Part shown: one piece after another, positions 42,491 to 51,133 of the stretch
Layout: the number at the start of each line of letters is the position of its first letter
How positions within the stretch are numbered: position 1 is the stretch's first letter
Origin: DATAAP01 sp041690495
Lineage (GTDB): Bacteria; Pseudomonadota; Alphaproteobacteria; CACIAM-22H2
Direction of reading: 5' to 3'
Length of the DNA stretch: 64,000 nt
Assembly (NCBI GenBank): GCA_041690495.1
Contig: JAWLHE010000007.1
Location: 248,001-312,000 of the forward strand
The notes under the pieces: model-generated
The model's database searches: none
The model's input: the letters and a program-made list of their open reading frames with translations, nothing else
What the model was told of the DNA's origin: nothing
Translations under genes and position numbers: made by a program

Positions 42491-43993
42491 TCATGCGCCC
42501 TGGTTCAGGGCAAACGGCATCAGGCGGTCGAGGTCCTCGCTCAGCTCGTAGACGCTGGAGACGGCGAGGTCCTGGCCGAACGGCACGCCCTCGCGCTCGG
42601 CGCGAAGGCGCAGCCGCTCCTCGTGGATCTCGAGCACGTCGGGCGGAAAGGGCATGCCGGCCGGGTCGAGGATGCGGAGCGCGCCGTCGACGTCGCGGGC
42701 CGGCATGACCCGGCTCTTCACGTGGCGGTTGGGCGACCAGGGGATGTCGAGGACGCCGCTCTCGAACCCGCGGATCGAGCCGATCGCCGCATCGCCGTCG
42801 CCCATCTCGAGCACCTTGTCGACGACGGCGCGAACCTCGCGGCGGATCAGATCCTTCTCGCACTCGAATTCGGCGAGCCCGTCGAGCCGGATGTGCCGCG
42901 CCATGTAGATCGCCATGCGGGTCATGCGGAGCCCGTCGGCATTGGCCCGGGGCGTCGGTATGCCGATCGCTTCGTGGGTGCTCTTGGTGGTGACGCTGAC
43001 GGCGCCGCCGATCGCGGCGAGTGTGCCGCCGTACGAAACCAGGGCGGCGCTCTGCGCCTCGTCGTGCGGCCAGGCGCCCATCCAGTGCAGCGAGGTGACC
43101 GGGGCGAACACGTCGTAGCCGAAGCGCCGGAGGTATTCCTGGCACAGCTCGCCGCAAACCTGGATCGCCGCGGCGTCCTGGACCAGGTGCAGCGTCTGCG
43201 CCAGCTCGATGCCGTAATTCCTGACGCCCTGTCCGGCTGCGAGCAGGGCATCCAGGATGCCAATGATGATGGCGATCGAGGGCGGGATGTTGGTGCCGGT
43301 GAGGAAGCCGGGCTGGCGGCGGTGCAGCTCGACGCCGTGCTCCTGGTAGAGCGCGGTCAGGCGGTCGAGATACTGGTAGTTCCGGATGCCTTCCTCGATG
43401 GTCACTTCCTTGGTGTAGGAGGTGGTGTAGGCGATGCCCGAGCCGAGATAGCCGCTATAGCCGGCGGCGAGCGCAATTTCCGACGTTAGTCGCGGCATCG
43501 CGGTGCCGGACAGCACGATGGTCGGGCGATCGACCGCCTCGACCAGGCGGCGGCAGGTCGCGACGCCATGATTGACGATCGGAAAGCCGTTGAGCAGCGA
43601 GCGGCCGGCCTTCTGCGATTCCTCGCTGCCTTTGCCGGCCTGGGCGAAACGCTCGTTGCGGGTATAGCTGTCGGTGGTGGTCGGTACGATATCGGCGAGG
43701 CCGTCCTCGGCGAGGCACTTCATCAGTTCGAGCTGAAGCTCGAACGTGCCGAACCCGCCGCGCGGCTGCGTCAGGCACAGCCCGTCGGCGGCAGCCTTGC
43801 GCATAGCCCAGGCGAGGTTGCGATGGCGCGGCTGCGACTTGTGGAAGGCGACGGCGGGCTCGAGATCGAGCGCATCGCGACCGGTCGGCCAGCGCGCCAG
43901 GTTCTCGCGGCGCATCCGCGCGAATTCGTCGCCCGGAATCTGCGCCTGGGTCAGGCGCGGACGTATCTCGTCACGCGGCAGAGAAATGGCCAT
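42491..43993 (-). CDS. mutE: Glutamate mutase-type B12-dependent mutase, catalytic (epsilon) subunit, variant active site
   Basis: A 500-residue protein of the methylaspartate mutase epsilon-subunit family (GlmE/MutE), a TIM-barrel enzyme that with the B12-binding subunit moves a glycyl group by radical rearrangement. Family landmarks are LTQPRGG (Arg78), TDSYTRNER (Arg112), FPIVNHGV and GSGIAYTTSYTKEV (Tyr189, Tyr193). Lining up with the Clostridium cochlearium enzyme as I recall it, these equal Arg66, Arg100, Tyr177 and Tyr181 without a gap. The third claw Arg149 is Leu161 here (IVLSGT), and Glu171, which contacts the substrate amino group, is Leu183 (GYLGSG). So glutamate is probably not the substrate. 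The ATG at 43993 has ggagg 7 bases upstream and lies inside the mutL 3' end (23-bp overlap). Confidence 0.9.
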   Translation of the reverse strand: MAISLPRDEIRPRLTQAQIPGDEFARMRRENLARWPTGRDALDLEPAVAFHKSQPRHRNLAWAMRKAAADGLCLTQPRGGFGTFELQLELMKCLAEDGLADIVPTTTDSYTRNERFAQAGKGSEESQKAGRSLLNGFPIVNHGVATCRRLVEAVDRPTIVLSGTAMPRLTSEIALAAGYSGYLGSGIAYTTSYTKEVTIEEGIRNYQYLDRLTALYQEHGVELHRRQPGFLTGTNIPPSIAIIIGILDALLAAGQGVRNYGIELAQTLHLVQDAAAIQVCGELCQEYLRRFGYDVFAPVTSLHWMGAWPHDEAQSAALVSYGGTLAAIGGAVSVTTKSTHEAIGIPTPRANADGLRMTRMAIYMARHIRLDGLAEFECEKDLIRREVRAVVDKVLEMGDGDAAIGSIRGFESGVLDIPWSPNRHVKSRVMPARDVDGALRILDPAGMPFPPDVLEIHEERLRLRAEREGVPFGQDLAVSSVYELSEDLDRLMPFALNQGA

Positions 43994-45395
43994 CGGCAGC
44001 CTCCGTAGCACAGTCACGCATATGATCGAGGCCGAGGGCAAGCGCCGCATCGGGCTCGACCTCGGCCAGAAGGCCGACCGCGAAGAGGAGATACTCGGAA
44101 TCGATGACCATGCGCGGCCGCCGCGGGCGCAACGAAGCGGGCTCGGACGGGTCCGCCAGGGCAGCGCTGAGAATGCTCGCGGGATCTCGCGCGTGCACGA
44201 CCGGCCCGCCCGTGCCGATCACGACATCGACCTCCGACAGGTCCTTGCCGCGCTGCATGGAGACCGGGCCGGTCGCCGTGTAGACGGTCTCGATCGTGCC
44301 GGCATGGCGCCCGACTGCAAGCCGTATCGCGGCGCGGGCCAGGGCACGGTCGAGCGCATGCTCGCACGCGTCACGCGGCAGCCGCTCGACATCGGCCAGG
44401 AGCGGAGCCAGCGCCGCATCGAGTTCATTATCGGGAATTCCGGAGTCCCTGGCGATTGCGTCCGCGCCGGCGGCCTCGACGATGGCGCCGGCGTTGTGCC
44501 GCATGCCGAGATCGCCTTCGACGGTGCGTTTCGCATACGGCTCCGGAAGGCCGTAGAGAACGATGTCCGGCCGACTGGGTCCGCCCTTGCCGATCGAATG
44601 CACGTCGGTGGTGGCGCCGCCGACGTCGATGACCAGTACGGTTCCGAGGCCCGGTTGGGCCGGCGTGCCCGCGGCAATCAGGCGCGCGCCTTCGAGCACG
44701 GCGGCAGGCGTGGGCATCAGCACGCGGTCGAACATGTCGTGGGCCTGGTCTATGCCCTTGGCGTGGACGATGCGGTCCATGAATACCTGGCGGATCGCGG
44801 CGCGCGCCGGCTCGATGTTCAGGGTGCCGAACTCGGGCATCACGTTCTCGACGACGGTCGCGGTCTTGCCGCGGCGCGACAGCCGATCCGTCACCTCGTC
44901 TGTCGCGTTGCGGTTGCCGGCGACGATGATCGGGCAGGCAAGGGCGCTGTCCGCCAGCGCCGCGGCGTTGGCGACGATCACTTCGCTATTGCCGCCGTCG
45001 GTGCCGCCGCTGAGCAGCAGAATGTCCGGCGCTGCCCGCTCGATCGCGGCGACGTCGTCCCTGGTCAGGCGATACGCGTACGCACCGACGAGCTTTGCGC
45101 CCGCACCGAGCGCCGCGCGCCGAGCCGCCTCGGCGGTCAGCTCCTTGACCAGGCCGACGGTAACCATGCGAAGACCGCCGGCGGCGCTGCTCGACGCAAG
45201 GCGATGGCGAAAGGGGGGAAGGCCGCCGAGCCGGCGTTCGAGATCGGCCAGCGCGAGCGTCATGCCGATGCGCACGTCGGTGGTGACGGTCGACGGCCCC
45301 TGGCCGCTGCCGACCACCCGGCGCGCGGCCAGATCGACGGCGCGCAGCTTGGTGTAGGTGCTGCCGAAATCGATCAGGAGGGCGTGCGCGCTCAT
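43971..45395 (-). CDS. mutL: Glutamate mutase-associated ASKHA ATPase (MutL/GlmL)
   Basis: A 474-residue protein of the GlmL/MutL family, thought to reactivate the B12 mutase by ATP-dependent exchange of damaged cofactor. The two phosphate motifs of the actin/Hsp70 fold are LLIDFGSTYTKLRAVD near the N-terminus and TVLVIDVGGATTDVHSIG in the middle. ILLLSGGTDGGNSEVIVANA and VVIGTGGPVVHARDP are conserved. It sits between mutS (4-bp overlap) and mutE (23-bp overlap), the classical S-L-E order of clostridial glutamate mutase operons. Confidence 0.92.
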   Translation of the reverse strand: MSAHALLIDFGSTYTKLRAVDLAARRVVGSGQGPSTVTTDVRIGMTLALADLERRLGGLPPFRHRLASSSAAGGLRMVTVGLVKELTAEAARRAALGAGAKLVGAYAYRLTRDDVAAIERAAPDILLLSGGTDGGNSEVIVANAAALADSALACPIIVAGNRNATDEVTDRLSRRGKTATVVENVMPEFGTLNIEPARAAIRQVFMDRIVHAKGIDQAHDMFDRVLMPTPAAVLEGARLIAAGTPAQPGLGTVLVIDVGGATTDVHSIGKGGPSRPDIVLYGLPEPYAKRTVEGDLGMRHNAGAIVEAAGADAIARDSGIPDNELDAALAPLLADVERLPRDACEHALDRALARAAIRLAVGRHAGTIETVYTATGPVSMQRGKDLSEVDVVIGTGGPVVHARDPASILSAALADPSEPASLRPRRPRMVIDSEYLLFAVGLLAEVEPDAALALGLDHMRDCATEAADGHFSAA

Positions 45396-45829
45396 CCCTC
45401 TGCCCGTGTCAGGCCGCGCTCGCGTTCCGCAAAGTCGCGGGTAAGGCTGACGATGACTTCGTCCGTGCGCGTCCCCGGCGGGAATGCGCGGTCGAATCCC
45501 ATCGCCAGGAAGCGCCGCTCGACCTCCGGCCATGGCTGCTTTCCGACCACGAGATTGCCGCCGACATAGAGCAGAATCTCGCCAAGTCCGGCTTCGACGC
45601 AGAGGTCGCGGAAGCCCTTGCAGTCGAGCTCGCCCTGACCGTAGAGCGACGACACCAGGATCGCGTCGGCGTTCGTCTCGATGGCAGCCTTGATGAAATC
45701 CTCGGCCGGCGTCAGCGCGCCGAGCGCAACGACTTTGAACCCGGCCTTCTCGAGGGCCATGCTGAGAATGCGATTTCCGACAATATGGGTATCGGATCCG
45801 ATGACCCCGGTGACGAGAGTCTTGGTCAT
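45392..45829 (-). CDS. mutS: B12-binding (sigma) subunit of glutamate mutase-type enzyme
   Basis: A 145-residue cobalamin-binding domain. The base-off/His-on motif DxHxxG is intact as GSDTHIVGNRIL (Asp13, His15, Gly18), followed by IETNADAILVSSLYGQGE and the lower-ligand pocket LLYVGGNLVVGKQ. FLAMGFDRAFPPGT closes the domain. The sequence is close to clostridial MutS, in contrast to the altered catalytic subunit. Overlaps of 4 bp on both sides couple it to mutL and to the enolase gene. It needs adenosylcobalamin; no B12 riboswitch is visible upstream of the operon. Confidence 0.93.
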   Translation of the reverse strand: MTKTLVTGVIGSDTHIVGNRILSMALEKAGFKVVALGALTPAEDFIKAAIETNADAILVSSLYGQGELDCKGFRDLCVEAGLGEILLYVGGNLVVGKQPWPEVERRFLAMGFDRAFPPGTRTDEVIVSLTRDFAERERGLTRAEG

Positions 45830-46917
45830 GCGTGCGCCCGCGCGCGCCGCGATGGCGAGAATGTCTCGGACGCGACGGTATGACGGCCGACCGCGGCTTC
45901 GTCGAGCGCCGGCACGAAGGCGGGATCGAGCGCAATGGCGCCGCGCTCGGCGGCGAGCGGCGTCTCGAGAAGGCGGGCTGACGGCTTGAGGAATCCGTTC
46001 ATCTCGCCCGCATTGCGGACGTGATGCCGCGCGACGCACGCCTCCATCCAGCAGCCGATCTCCGTCGCCACGCCATTGCCGAGCACCGGCTCCATACCGA
46101 GCTCGCGGATGAGGCGCAGGCCGGCTTCGAGCCGGTCGAGGCCGCCCATCTTCATCAGCTTGAGCTTGACGAAGCGCGCAGCGCGCGTCTTCGCGGCGCG
46201 CTCGATGTCGGCGATACCGTAGATGGACTCGTCCAGCATCATCGGCACGGTCGAGACGTTCGACACCGCGATCGCGGCGTCCCAATCTTCCGCGGCGCAA
46301 GGCTGCTCGAACAGCTCGATACCGGCCGGATCGAGCGCGCTCGCGAACCGGCAGCCCTCGGCCGCGCTGTAACCCTGGTTTGCGTCGAGCCGGAGCCGGG
46401 CGCGGCCCGCCGCAACGCGCTGGATGAGACGCACGCGATCGAGGTCCGCCGCGACCTCGAACCCGACCTTGACCTTCAGGGTTTCATAACCCGCGCCGAC
46501 ATGCTGCTCGATCTCGCGCTCGATCCCGGCGGGGTCCATTGCATTGATCACCGCGAGGATCGGCACGCGGACGGGGGCCGCGATCCGCAGGGCAGGGTGG
46601 TCCTGGGCCATGTCGAGCGCGCTCACGAAGGCCGATGCCATGAAGGGCGCGCGGTCGAAGATATCGAGTGCTGCGCGTCTTGCGTCCTCCGCGTCCGCTC
46701 CGGCGAGTTGGGGCGCCAAAGCCGTCGCAAGCTGCCAGCTGCCCTCGATGGTCTCGTCGGTATAGCCGGTCAGGATCGTCGCCTCGCCGATGCCGATGCG
46801 GTCGCCGGCGCGCAAGACGACCAGAATCGTGTCGAAATGCGCGACGCTGCCGAGTGCGAGCTTGTACGGCGTCGTCAACGGCACCGCGAGCCGCAGGAGT
46901 CTGATCTCTTCTGTCAT
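45826..46917 (-). CDS. Enolase-superfamily enzyme, MR/MLE (muconate lactonizing) type
   Basis: A 363-residue mandelate racemase/muconate lactonizing enzyme-like protein. The KxK acid-base motif is TLKVKVG (Lys148, Lys150). Metal ligands are Asp178 in LRLDANQGY, Glu204 in LFEQPC and Asp229 in MLDES. The opposing Lys is probably Lys251 or Lys253 in FVKLKLMK. In the classical pathway methylaspartate ammonia-lyase, also an enolase-fold protein but about 410 residues with a different active site, follows the mutase. Here this MLE-type enzyme takes its place, overlapping mutS by 4 bp. Abstraction of a proton alpha to a carboxylate (racemisation, dehydration, cycloisomerisation or beta-elimination) is expected. 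Confidence 0.87.
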   Translation of the reverse strand: MTEEIRLLRLAVPLTTPYKLALGSVAHFDTILVVLRAGDRIGIGEATILTGYTDETIEGSWQLATALAPQLAGADAEDARRAALDIFDRAPFMASAFVSALDMAQDHPALRIAAPVRVPILAVINAMDPAGIEREIEQHVGAGYETLKVKVGFEVAADLDRVRLIQRVAAGRARLRLDANQGYSAAEGCRFASALDPAGIELFEQPCAAEDWDAAIAVSNVSTVPMMLDESIYGIADIERAAKTRAARFVKLKLMKMGGLDRLEAGLRLIRELGMEPVLGNGVATEIGCWMEACVARHHVRNAGEMNGFLKPSARLLETPLAAERGAIALDPAFVPALDEAAVGRHTVASETFSPSRRARAHA

Positions 46918-46924
46918 CTGCGCC

Positions 46925-47914
46925 TCAACTGACCTGTAACAGCAGCTTGCCGCGTGTGCCGCGGCTTTCAAGGATGCGATGCGCCTCGGCGGCATCCTTG
47001 ATCGCGATCTCACGGTCGATCGTAACCTCGAGCTCTCCCGCCTTCCAGGCCGCGAACAATTCGCCGGTCCGCATCCGGATCTCGGCGTCCGTCGCGGTAT
47101 AATCCGCCAGGTGCGGTCGGGTGAAGAACACGGACCCGGCTTCGGCCAGCTCGAGCGGCTCGACCGCCGCCACCTGGCCCGAGCTGCCGCCAAACAGGAC
47201 GCACAGGCCGCGACGCCGCAGGCTGCGGATACTGCGATGGATCGTGTCCTTGCCGACGGAGTCATAGACGACGTCGACGCCGCGCCCATCGGTCAGGCGC
47301 ATGACCTCGGCGCGGAAATCGGTCTCGCGGTAGAGAATGCAGGCATCGGCACCCCGCGCCTTCGCGATCTCCGCCTTCTCGGCGCTGCCGACCGTGGTCA
47401 GGACGCGCGCGCCGCGGCGCTTGGCGAGCTGGATGACGAACTGTCCGACCCCGCCTGCGCCGGCATGGATCAGGCAGGTATGATCCGGACCGAGCGAAAA
47501 CGCCGAGTGCGTCAGATAGTGCGCCGTGCAGCCCTGCAGCATGAGGGTCGTCGCCACGTCAAGGGGAACGCCGTCGGGTACCTTCGCCAGCCGCCATGCC
47601 GGCACGACCGCGTACTCGGCGTAGCTGCCGCGGCTCAGGCAGTAGGCGACGGTCTCGCCGACCGTGACATCCGTGACACCGGGGCCGATCGCGGCGACGG
47701 TGCCGGCGCCCTCCATGCCGAGCACCATCGGCAGCGGGGTCTTGTAAGTGTGCGATCGGGCATAGCTGCCGTCGCGCATATAGACGTCGATGAAGTTGAC
47801 GCCCGCACGCGCGATCTTGACGAGCGCCTCGCCGGGCCCCGGCTCGGGCTGCGCGGTGTCGATCAGGCGCAGTTCTTCCGGCCCGCCAAAGCGGGCGATC
47901 GATATCGCCTTCAT
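46925..47914 (-). CDS. NADPH:quinone oxidoreductase-like MDR enzyme
   Basis: A 329-residue zinc-free medium-chain reductase (QOR family). The NADPH motif is LIHAGAGGVGQFVIQLA. VKIARAGVNFIDVYMRDGSY is the N-terminal catalytic-domain hallmark, and DGRGVDVVYDSVGKDT follows. Its stop lies 7 bp before the enolase-family start codon and its own start overlaps tctA by 4 bp, so it belongs to the operon. Members reduce quinones or alpha,beta-unsaturated carbonyl compounds; here reduction of an unsaturated acyl intermediate is possible. Confidence 0.88.
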   Translation of the reverse strand: MKAISIARFGGPEELRLIDTAQPEPGPGEALVKIARAGVNFIDVYMRDGSYARSHTYKTPLPMVLGMEGAGTVAAIGPGVTDVTVGETVAYCLSRGSYAEYAVVPAWRLAKVPDGVPLDVATTLMLQGCTAHYLTHSAFSLGPDHTCLIHAGAGGVGQFVIQLAKRRGARVLTTVGSAEKAEIAKARGADACILYRETDFRAEVMRLTDGRGVDVVYDSVGKDTIHRSIRSLRRRGLCVLFGGSSGQVAAVEPLELAEAGSVFFTRPHLADYTATDAEIRMRTGELFAAWKAGELEVTIDREIAIKDAAEAHRILESRGTRGKLLLQVS

Positions 47915-49428
47915 GTCGCGACCCCGGACGCGCGCCGGCGATGCCACAGGCTTCGCAGGGACGGGAATACGAGGGCGAGGATCGACAGCGCGATGATGAT
48001 GCCGCTGACCGGGCGAGTGAAGAACACGGTCCAGTCGTTCTGGTAGCTGATGAGCGTGGTCATGAAATTCGATTCCGCCAGGGGACCGAGGATAGAGCCG
48101 AGCACGAGCGGCGCGATCGGAAAGCCATACTTCTCGAACAGCCAGCCCAGCACGCCGAATGATACGATCATCCACAGATCGTTGATGTTGTTGCGCGCCG
48201 CAAGGGCGCCGATGAAGCAGAACATGACGACAAAGGCGGAGACGACCGCTTCCGGCGCATCGAGAACTTTCACCAGCAGCTTGATGAAGAAGTAGCCGAT
48301 GATGCACATGCCGATGATGCCGAGAAAGATGGAGGCGAACACCGCATAGACTATCTCGGAGGAGTTGAAGAACACCTGCGGGCCGGGTTGCATGCCGTGG
48401 AGCAGGAATGCGCCGAGGATGATTGCGGTCGCCCCGCTGCCCGGGATTCCCATGGTCATCAACGGTATCATCGCCCCGCCGACCGACGACGTCGCCGCGG
48501 TCTGCGGTGCGACGATGCCTTCGGGGATTCCGGCCCCGATCTGGTCGCGGCGCCTGCCGTACTGGCCTTCCACACCGTAGGAGACGAAGGAGGCGATGGT
48601 CGCACCCGCGCCAGGGACGATGCCGACCAGGATGCCGATGATCGAGCTGCGGGCGAAGGTCGCCTTGAGGGCCGAGAGCTCGCGCAGATTTGGCAGCCGG
48701 GTCTTTACGCCGCCGCCCCCCACGTCCTTCAGCGACGGGCTCTGGAACCCGTGTTCAAGCCGGATAATGACCTCGCCGAGACCATAGGCGCCGACCATGA
48801 CAGCAATGTACTCGATCCCGTCGCTGAGAACCGGCAGCCCGAATGAAAAGCGCTCCACGCCGTATGTGACGTCGACGCCCACCGTCGAAAGAAAAAGTCC
48901 GAGCAGCAGCGAGATGAACGCATTGACCTGCGAGCCGCCGCCGAGGCAAACGACGCTCGTCAGGCCGAAGAGAATGATAGCGAAGTACTCCGGCGCGGAC
49001 AGGGTCAGCGCCAGGCGCGCGATCGGCTGCGCGAGCATGACCATGACGCTGGCGGAAATGAGTCCGCCGACCAGGGCTGCGAAAAGCGTGTAACCGAGCG
49101 CCTTCGCCGCTTCGCCGCGCTGTGCCATCTTGTAGCCGTCCCACAGGAGCGGAACGTCCATCGGCTCGCCGGGAATTCGGAAAAGAATCGAGGTGAACGC
49201 GCCGCCATACGTGCCTGACACGTACATGGCGGTAAGCAGGACGATCGCCGCCGTAAGCCCGAGGCCGTAGGTGAACGGAAGGGCGAGAACGACGCCCATC
49301 ACGAGCGTCAGCCCGGGCAGAACGGCGACGAACAGCCCGAGCATCAGCCCGACGATCAGTGCGAGGAAGTTCAGCGGCGCGAAGACTTCGATGAAGCCCG
49401 CGCCGAGATGTTGGAGGATGTCGAGCAC
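47911..49428 (-). CDS. tctA: Tripartite tricarboxylate transporter, large permease TctA
   Basis: A 505-residue membrane protein with about eleven to twelve hydrophobic segments. MLGLFVAVLPGLTLVMGVVL near residue 30 is the conserved TctA loop, and GILVGIVPGAGATIASFVSYG (about 260) is its second copy, both containing the GxxPG(x)G motif. VGGAMIPLMTMGIPGSGATA is also typical. With TctB it forms the channel driven by an ion gradient, fed by the periplasmic TctC. Characterised systems take up citrate, terephthalate or similar carboxylates. Confidence 0.93.
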   Translation of the reverse strand: MLDILQHLGAGFIEVFAPLNFLALIVGLMLGLFVAVLPGLTLVMGVVLALPFTYGLGLTAAIVLLTAMYVSGTYGGAFTSILFRIPGEPMDVPLLWDGYKMAQRGEAAKALGYTLFAALVGGLISASVMVMLAQPIARLALTLSAPEYFAIILFGLTSVVCLGGGSQVNAFISLLLGLFLSTVGVDVTYGVERFSFGLPVLSDGIEYIAVMVGAYGLGEVIIRLEHGFQSPSLKDVGGGGVKTRLPNLRELSALKATFARSSIIGILVGIVPGAGATIASFVSYGVEGQYGRRRDQIGAGIPEGIVAPQTAATSSVGGAMIPLMTMGIPGSGATAIILGAFLLHGMQPGPQVFFNSSEIVYAVFASIFLGIIGMCIIGYFFIKLLVKVLDAPEAVVSAFVVMFCFIGALAARNNINDLWMIVSFGVLGWLFEKYGFPIAPLVLGSILGPLAESNFMTTLISYQNDWTVFFTRPVSGIIIALSILALVFPSLRSLWHRRRASGVAT

Positions 49429-49449
49429 TTGGTGGTGTCCTCGTGATAC

Positions 49450-50010
49450 TCAGCTCATCCCCATGACCTGCATCAGCCAGACGGAGAGCGAAAGGAACGG
49501 CTCGCGCCCCAGGGGCAGGGAGACATAGACGATTCGCCGGAAAACGAAGAAGAAGCCCAGACTACCGACAAGGCTCGCGAGGACGATCACGGTCCGGTTG
49601 CGGTAGCGGCCGAGATAGAGAAATGCGGCGATCAGGACGGCCGTACAGATGACGAAGCCGATGATGTCGAGCAGCAGCACGTAAGCGATGAATAGGCCGA
49701 TTCCGGCAAGCGCCAGATAAGGCCAGCTCCTGGTCTGCTCCGTCCCGTCGCCGCCGGTCTCCGTTTCACCGGCAAGCATGGCGAACAGGCTCTCGCCCCC
49801 GGTCGTCCGGCGGGCACGAACCGCGTTGACGATGCCGACCAGGCAGGCGGCGATCATCAGTCCGAGGATGATTTTCGGCCAGAGGTCCGGACCGACCCGG
49901 CCCGGCATCGGGGCGTAGTCGAGATGATCGGCCAGATAGTAGAAGTATCCGGAGACAGCCATGATCGCTGCAAACGGCATGGTGCGGGCGAGCTTGCTCG
50001 TTCCGATCAT
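49450..50010 (-). CDS. tctB: Tripartite tricarboxylate transporter, small permease TctB
   Basis: A 186-residue membrane protein with four predicted helices: near the N-terminus (FAAIMAVSGYFYYLADHL), WPKIILGLMIAACLVGIV, YLALAGIGLFIAYVLLLDIIGF and a C-terminal pair. GRVGPDLWPKIILGLM is the TctB hallmark. The stop is 21 bp before tctA and the start is 49 bp after tctC. Confidence 0.88.
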   Translation of the reverse strand: MIGTSKLARTMPFAAIMAVSGYFYYLADHLDYAPMPGRVGPDLWPKIILGLMIAACLVGIVNAVRARRTTGGESLFAMLAGETETGGDGTEQTRSWPYLALAGIGLFIAYVLLLDIIGFVICTAVLIAAFLYLGRYRNRTVIVLASLVGSLGFFFVFRRIVYVSLPLGREPFLSLSVWLMQVMGMS

Positions 50011-50059
50011 GGCTTCTCCGTCCCTCCGGTCAGCGTGTGAACCCGCGCGCCACCTCAGT

Positions 50060-50995
50060 TCATTTGGCGAGCGCTTTCATCGTCGCCAGCTGGCTTTCGA
50101 GGAACTTCGAAGCCGCCGTGCCCCCGATATAGCTCTTCGGATCCGCGTACTGGTCTTCGAGATAGGCCGCATATTCAGGATCCTTCGCCGCCGCCTCGAG
50201 CGCGTCGGAGAGGATCTTCATCTGGTGCGGATCGGTGCCGGCCTTCACTGTGATGATCCGGAACTGCGGCAGGATGATGTCGTGCCCCAGTTCCTGCGAG
50301 ACAGGAATGTCGGGAAACGCCTTGTACCGTTCGGTCGCAAAGATGAGGGCCGGGCGCATCTGCTTGCCGTCGAGGAAGCTGCGGACGTCGCCGAGCTGCT
50401 CGTAGAGCACATCGGCATGGCCGCCGAGAATCGCCGAATAGCGTTCGCCGGGGCGCGGGAACGGGACCGACACGAGCTTGAGACCTTTCCGCGCGAAGTA
50501 GTTGACCGTCATATCGTCCGGGCTGCCGAACCCGGTGATCGCCACCTTGAGCGGCGTCGTCCTGGCCGCAGCCTCGACGTCCTTCCAGGTCTTGTACTTG
50601 CCGCCTTCCGCAACGAAGAGGGCCGAAGGCTGCCGAATCATGACGGCGAGCGGGGTGAAGTCCTTGAAGCCCCATTTGGGCTGCGACGTGGCGAGCAGAC
50701 CGAACGTATCGCCGGTCATCACCGACATCGTGTAGCCGTCAGCCTCCGCCGTGAGCATTTTGTTGAGGCCGGTAACGCCGGTTGCGCCCGGGACGTTGAT
50801 CACCGGCATCGAAACCTTGAGCATCGGCTCCATGAGCTTCGCGGCCTTGCGCGCAACTTGGTCGGCCCCGCCGCCCGGCCCCCACGGCACGATGAATTCG
50901 ATCGGGCGGGACGGATAGTCCTGAGCATTGGCAGCGACGCCTGGCACGGCCAAGGCGGCGAGAACGCAGCACGCAAAAACTCGTCGCGTAATCAT
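50060..50995 (-). CDS. tctC: Tripartite tricarboxylate transporter substrate-binding protein TctC
   Basis: A 311-residue periplasmic receptor with signal peptide RRVFACCVLAALAVPGVAANA. The Bug/TctC family motifs are YPSRPIEFIVPWGPGGGADQ, INVPGATGVTGLNKML and ADVLYEQLGDVRSFLDGKQM. The ATG at 50995 has a strong gggaggt 5 bases upstream. It is the first gene of the eight-gene leftward operon, so its ligand is probably the substrate of the B12 mutase or enolase enzyme. The ligand cannot be read from sequence. Confidence 0.92.
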   Translation of the reverse strand: MITRRVFACCVLAALAVPGVAANAQDYPSRPIEFIVPWGPGGGADQVARKAAKLMEPMLKVSMPVINVPGATGVTGLNKMLTAEADGYTMSVMTGDTFGLLATSQPKWGFKDFTPLAVMIRQPSALFVAEGGKYKTWKDVEAAARTTPLKVAITGFGSPDDMTVNYFARKGLKLVSVPFPRPGERYSAILGGHADVLYEQLGDVRSFLDGKQMRPALIFATERYKAFPDIPVSQELGHDIILPQFRIITVKAGTDPHQMKILSDALEAAAKDPEYAAYLEDQYADPKSYIGGTAASKFLESQLATMKALAK

Positions 50996-51090
50996 GTTTA
51001 CCTCCCTTGTTTGGTGTCCCGGCGGTTCCGCTTCTGAGTGGAACTTCTTCGGGTACGGGCGCACGACACAGCGTGGCCCGTTTCTCGGAC

Positions 51091-51104
51091 TTGATGCAAG
51101 TCAT
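51091..51104. promoter_or_regulatory. FNR/FixK-like box in the tct-KOR divergent gap
   Basis: ttgatgcaagtcat matches the FNR/FixK pattern TTGA-N6-TCAA at seven of eight defined positions; its core gacttgatgcaagtc (51088-51102) is a perfect 6-3-6 palindrome. The site lies 96 bp upstream of tctC and 239 bp upstream of the small ORF that precedes the 2-oxoacid:ferredoxin oxidoreductase genes. Oxygen control of an oxygen-sensitive enzyme would make sense. Confidence 0.5.
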
Positions 51105-51106
51105 TC

Positions 51107-51133
51107 AAAAACGGAACACGCCGATCCGTTTTT
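51107..51133. terminator. A5/T5-flanked hairpin, bidirectional terminator or attenuator
   Basis: aaaaacgga (51107-51115) pairs perfectly with tccgttttt (51125-51133) over nine bases, ending in T5 on either strand. It lies 16 bp from the FNR-like box in a divergent promoter region rather than after a gene, so attenuation of one of the two operons is possible. A further palindrome, cgatcac-gcct-gtgatcg, is at 51241-51258. The rest of the 347-bp gap 50996-51342 holds only a ribosome binding site. Confidence 0.5.

Noticed and set aside
43746..45569. A 607-codon rightward open frame across mutE and mutL
   Set aside because: Antisense of two well-recognised genes; its translation is low in structure and rich in Arg/Gly/Ala.
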